From Cohnella xylanilytica (GTDB lineage Bacteria > Bacillota > Bacilli > Paenibacillales > Paenibacillaceae), in NCBI RefSeq assembly GCF_014212175.1, contig NZ_JACJVR010000003.1, positions 1 through 44,485 on the forward strand: a stretch of 44,485 nucleotides of DNA, in the 5' to 3' direction. Each line of letters opens with the position of its first letter. The first letter of the stretch is position 1. Below, piece after piece: positions 42,353-44,485 of this stretch. A program made the position numbers and the translations under genes. A model generated the notes under the pieces. That model saw only the letters and a program-made list of their open reading frames with translations, made no database searches and was not told the DNA's origin.

Positions 42353-42379
42353 GGCAAGACGACTCCCCCGATCGCGGAC

Positions 42380-42417
42380 CGGCGCCGAATCCAGCGATAG
42401 CTCCGGATTCGGCGCCG
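42380..42417. terminator. bidirectional hairpin terminator
   Basis: A perfect 13-base stem CGGCGCCGAATCC / GGATTCGGCGCCG between the convergent TetR and AraC genes, with only weak T-rich flanks. Confidence 0.7.
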
Positions 42418-42421
42418 CTCT

Positions 42422-43264
42422 CTATACTTGCGCCCCCTTGTTCGAGCTTACCTCTCTCTTGTACTGCCCGGGCGTTCTGCCGAGCACCCGCTTGAAATCC
42501 GATATGAAATGCTGCTGGCTGCTGTACCCGAGGTCATAAGCCAGATCCGCCCACGAAGGATTGTCGCTGTCCCGGATGGACTTGGCCGCATCCAGCAATT
42601 TGTTCCTCTGAAGCTGCCACTTGATGCCGATGCCGACGTAATCCTGGAACAGCTTCTGCAGCCATCGTTCGCTCTTGCCGATCCATTGCGCGACGTCGCC
42701 GACCGTCTGCAAGCCGTCGGAGTCGATCGCCGCCAGAATCTCGTTAATCAACGCGATGTTGGGATCGGGCTGCGGGCGACGGGCTTGAATAAGATCGGCC
42801 AACGCTCCCGCGGCGGCATCGTCCTCCAAGGCCAATACGCCTTCTACGAAGGATGCATCCGCTTCGGGGAAAACTTGCCTCAGAGCAAGGGTTCCGTTAT
42901 GCAGTCCGGCCAGGGACTCGCTCCAGAAGGCGCGAAACGCGCCGGGCAGAAGGCGTGCGCCTATGATTCGGCCGTCGTCGCTCGCCACGTAATCCCGCTT
43001 GTCCCGGAAGGCGCACTGAATGCCCGAATCCGGTCTGGAGACGTAGACGTCCACGTACGGCCGGTGCAGCACTTGCTCGGAGATATAGGGCTCTCGGCTG
43101 GCGCGATTCCAGCTCAGCGTCCAGAAATGACGGATAAACGGCGCCAGGCCGGCAGGCGGAATGTAGGTTTGAAATCGGATATGCCGCGCGAACCCTTCCG
43201 GGTCCAAACGTCCGTGCCCCCCGGCGCGATGCGGGTCTGCGGTTTTTTGTAATACAGTGCCCAT
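42422..43264 (-). CDS. AraC family transcriptional regulator
   Basis: A 280-residue regulator. The N-terminal domain (about 30-150) starts 'YIPPAGLAPFIRHFWTLSWNR', the DUF6597-like ligand domain often found in this AraC subgroup. The C-terminal HTH lies at about 175-270 ('TVGDVAQWIGKSERWLQKLFQDYVGI', 'WADLAYDLGYSSQQHFISDFKRVLGRTPGQY'). The ATG at 43264 is preferred because AGGTGA lies five bases upstream; GTG 43273 and ATG 43270 are in frame too. It is divergent from a VOC-family gene, which it may regulate. Confidence 0.88.
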   Translation of the reverse strand: MGTVLQKTADPHRAGGHGRLDPEGFARHIRFQTYIPPAGLAPFIRHFWTLSWNRASREPYISEQVLHRPYVDVYVSRPDSGIQCAFRDKRDYVASDDGRIIGARLLPGAFRAFWSESLAGLHNGTLALRQVFPEADASFVEGVLALEDDAAAGALADLIQARRPQPDPNIALINEILAAIDSDGLQTVGDVAQWIGKSERWLQKLFQDYVGIGIKWQLQRNKLLDAAKSIRDSDNPSWADLAYDLGYSSQQHFISDFKRVLGRTPGQYKREVSSNKGAQV

Positions 43265-43337
43265 ATTCATCACCTACAATAAAAATACATCTTCCCGGGG
43301 ATGGAGTAAACGAGAATCGAAATCGGAGGTTACCCCC

Positions 43338-43772
43338 ATGACAAACAAGGCGAAATTACGCGGAATGGCCAACGTCAGCTTCTGGGCGGAAGACGTGAAG
43401 GCGGCCAGAGATTGGTACTCGAAGCTGTTGGGAGAGGAGCCCTACTTCCAGCGCCCCGACGCGGAGAACCCCGCCTACATCGAATATCGGATCGGCGACT
43501 TCCAGAACGAGCTGGGCATCATCGATCGGAGATATGCCCCTGCGGCGGCCGGCTTGACGGGCGCGGGCGGCGCTATCCTGTACTGGCACGTGGACGATGT
43601 CGCCGGCATGCTGGATCGGCTGAAGGAGCTGGGAGCCGTTGAATACGAGCCTCTCAAGGAACGCGGGGTCGATTGGTTCACCTCGTCTGTGGCGGATCCG
43701 TTCGGCAACATCATCGGCTTGATCCACAGCCCTCACTATAAGGAGACTTGGAACTCGCTTCGAAAAGCATAA
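43338..43772 (+). CDS. VOC family protein (glyoxalase-like)
   Basis: A 144-residue vicinal-oxygen-chelate protein. 'MANVSFWAEDVKAARDWYSKLLGEEPYF' forms the first module, and 'ILYWHVDDVAGMLDRLKELGAVEYEP' with 'SVADPFGNIIGLIHSPHY' the second. The pattern fits the PhnB/lactoylglutathione-lyase-like group. CGGAGG lies eight bases before the ATG at 43338. It is separated from the divergent AraC gene by 73 bases. Confidence 0.9.
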   Translation: MTNKAKLRGMANVSFWAEDVKAARDWYSKLLGEEPYFQRPDAENPAYIEYRIGDFQNELGIIDRRYAPAAAGLTGAGGAILYWHVDDVAGMLDRLKELGAVEYEPLKERGVDWFTSSVADPFGNIIGLIHSPHYKETWNSLRKA

Positions 43773-43778
43773 AAACAA

Positions 43779-43807
43779 ACGGAGCCGTGCGGCGAACACG
43801 GCTCCGT
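43779..43807. terminator. bidirectional Rho-independent terminator
   Basis: Stem ACGGAGCCGTG / CACGGCTCCGT. On the minus strand it is followed by TTGTTTTT, canonical for the DoxX-like gene. On the plus strand it serves the VOC gene. Confidence 0.8.
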
Positions 43808-43812
43808 TAGGA

Positions 43813-44196
43813 CTACCCGAACAAGCGGCGAACCCTCTTGTCTCGCAGCCACAATCCGCCCCACATGAGAATCCCCAAGTAGACGGCGAACAACGTGTTG
43901 GAGAACAGAGGAGCATCCATGCGCACCTGCGTCGCGATGGCCCCGCCGAAATAGCCGGTCAGCAGCACCGCGCCCAGGACGGACGTTCTCGGAATGGCGT
44001 ACAGAACGGTGCAGATCAGCCCGATGATGCCGATGGGCACGATATGATGCTCGGCGAATCCGAGCGTCACGGTACCCTCGACGACGGAAGAAGGCTTGAA
44101 CAGCTTGGAGATGCTGTCGAACAGCATAAACAAGACGACAATTCCGCTCAGGACCCATGCCGTCCAGAACCTTCCTCTGGAGATCTTCTCGGTCAT
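43813..44196 (-). CDS. DoxX-like family membrane protein
   Basis: A 127-residue protein with four predicted membrane helices (about 11-31, 49-67, 71-89 and 98-117) and 'GYFGGAIATQVRMDAP' between helices 3 and 4, a hallmark of the DoxX-like group. Function is unclear; relatives are linked to redox or thiosulfate metabolism. AGGAGG lies eight bases before the ATG. A short positively charged C terminus follows the last helix. Confidence 0.88.
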   Translation of the reverse strand: MTEKISRGRFWTAWVLSGIVVLFMLFDSISKLFKPSSVVEGTVTLGFAEHHIVPIGIIGLICTVLYAIPRTSVLGAVLLTGYFGGAIATQVRMDAPLFSNTLFAVYLGILMWGGLWLRDKRVRRLFG

Positions 44197-44322
44197 CGTT
44201 TATCCTCCTCGCATATCGATTCGATTTACCTATATCGTAGCATGATTAGCGGCCTTTCGTTTCTTATGGATTGCCATCTTGGCGGAGCCGAGGGGGCCGA
44301 AAAACAACGGATGCCCATTCCC

Positions 44323-44485
44323 TAACGGAACCGTCCCGTTCGATTTTGATTCGGACCCGTCTGCCTCGAGAGAAGGCGCTTTGGCTTGAGCGGCTTGAAT
44401 GGCTTGAATGGCTTGAATTGTACGAAAAATCATACAAACCCTTCTCGAAAATGGCGCCTTGCTTGAATGTAGCGTGAAAAGAAGT
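44323..44485 (+). repeat. second locus of the palindromic repeat family, continues past the window edge
   Basis: The leader TAACGGAAC...GATTCGGACCCG (44323-44359) is followed by TCTGCCTCGAGAGAAGGCGC. Four tandem 9-mers come next (GGCTTGAGC, then GGCTTGAAT three times, 44383-44418). A decayed palindrome TTGTACGAAAAATCATACAA follows at 44419-44438, then the tail CTTCTCGAAAATGGCGCCTTGC. A second unit begins at about 44453 and runs off the end. Confidence 0.78.

Noticed and set aside
1..44485. tRNA, rRNA, insertion sequences, prophage genes or riboswitches
   Set aside because: None was recognised on either strand. T-box, S-box and other leader motifs were not seen, although only by-eye inspection was possible.

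Overview
The window looks like a chromosomal segment of a GC-rich Bacillota, most likely Paenibacillaceae (Paenibacillus or Cohnella type). The evidence is strong AGGAGG-type ribosome binding sites, several TTG and GTG starts, YesN/LytS two-component genes, many AraC regulators and many ABC transporters. There is no rRNA, tRNA, insertion sequence, phage gene or CRISPR array. Gene density is high, and most long open frames opposite real genes are codon-bias shadows.

Left part (1-10.1 kb, minus strand). After a small NAD(P)-binding protein comes a seven-gene sugar-sensing and uptake locus. In transcription order it holds a membrane-anchored sugar-binding sensor, a LytS-type histidine kinase, a YesN-type AraC response regulator, a xylose-binding-like lipoprotein, a ChvE-like lipoprotein, a two-domain ATPase and a permease. 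This resembles the XylFII-LytS-YesN three-component logic. The chvE-mmsA-mmsB part has its own promoter overlapped by a cre-like site, an 11-bp intercistronic hairpin after chvE, and a strong terminator at the end.

10.4-15.6 kb (plus): a compact operon of a Gfo/Idh/MocA oxidoreductase, two TIM-barrel sugar isomerases, an AraC regulator and a MATE transporter, probably for catabolism of a sugar or cyclitol. 15.6-17 kb (minus): small DinB, DUF1801 and VOC proteins. 17.1-19.3 kb: an ABC exporter fused to a C-terminal CRP-type cyclic-nucleotide-binding domain. 19.37-19.63 kb: an array of 51/52-bp palindromic repeats built as a duplicated 103-bp dimer. A relative of it runs off the right edge of the window. 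19.8-27.6 kb: a GH130 enzyme, a degenerate GIY-YIG-like protein, an M29 aminopeptidase, an aminoglycoside-phosphotransferase-like kinase, and a WYL regulator / NmrA-like / DrrAB cluster whose permease is frameshifted. 27.9-31.5 kb: an asymmetric heterodimeric ABC exporter pair.

31.6-41.0 kb (plus): the standout locus, a complete nine-gene opine-metallophore operon in the order cntK-L-M-A-B-C-D-F-E. It covers histidine racemase, nicotianamine-like synthase, opine dehydrogenase, metallophore-metal ABC importer and MFS exporter. A near-consensus sigma-A promoter is followed by a perfect 19-bp Zur-box palindrome, so zinc starvation should switch it on. The specificity residues visible in CntM (Arg36, Asp152) predict NADPH and pyruvate use. 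That points to a staphylopine-type product rather than the 2-oxoglutarate-derived bacillopaline described from a Paenibacillus.

41.0-44.5 kb: a flavin reductase divergent from a TetR regulator, an AraC regulator divergent from a VOC protein, a DoxX-like membrane protein and the second repeat locus.
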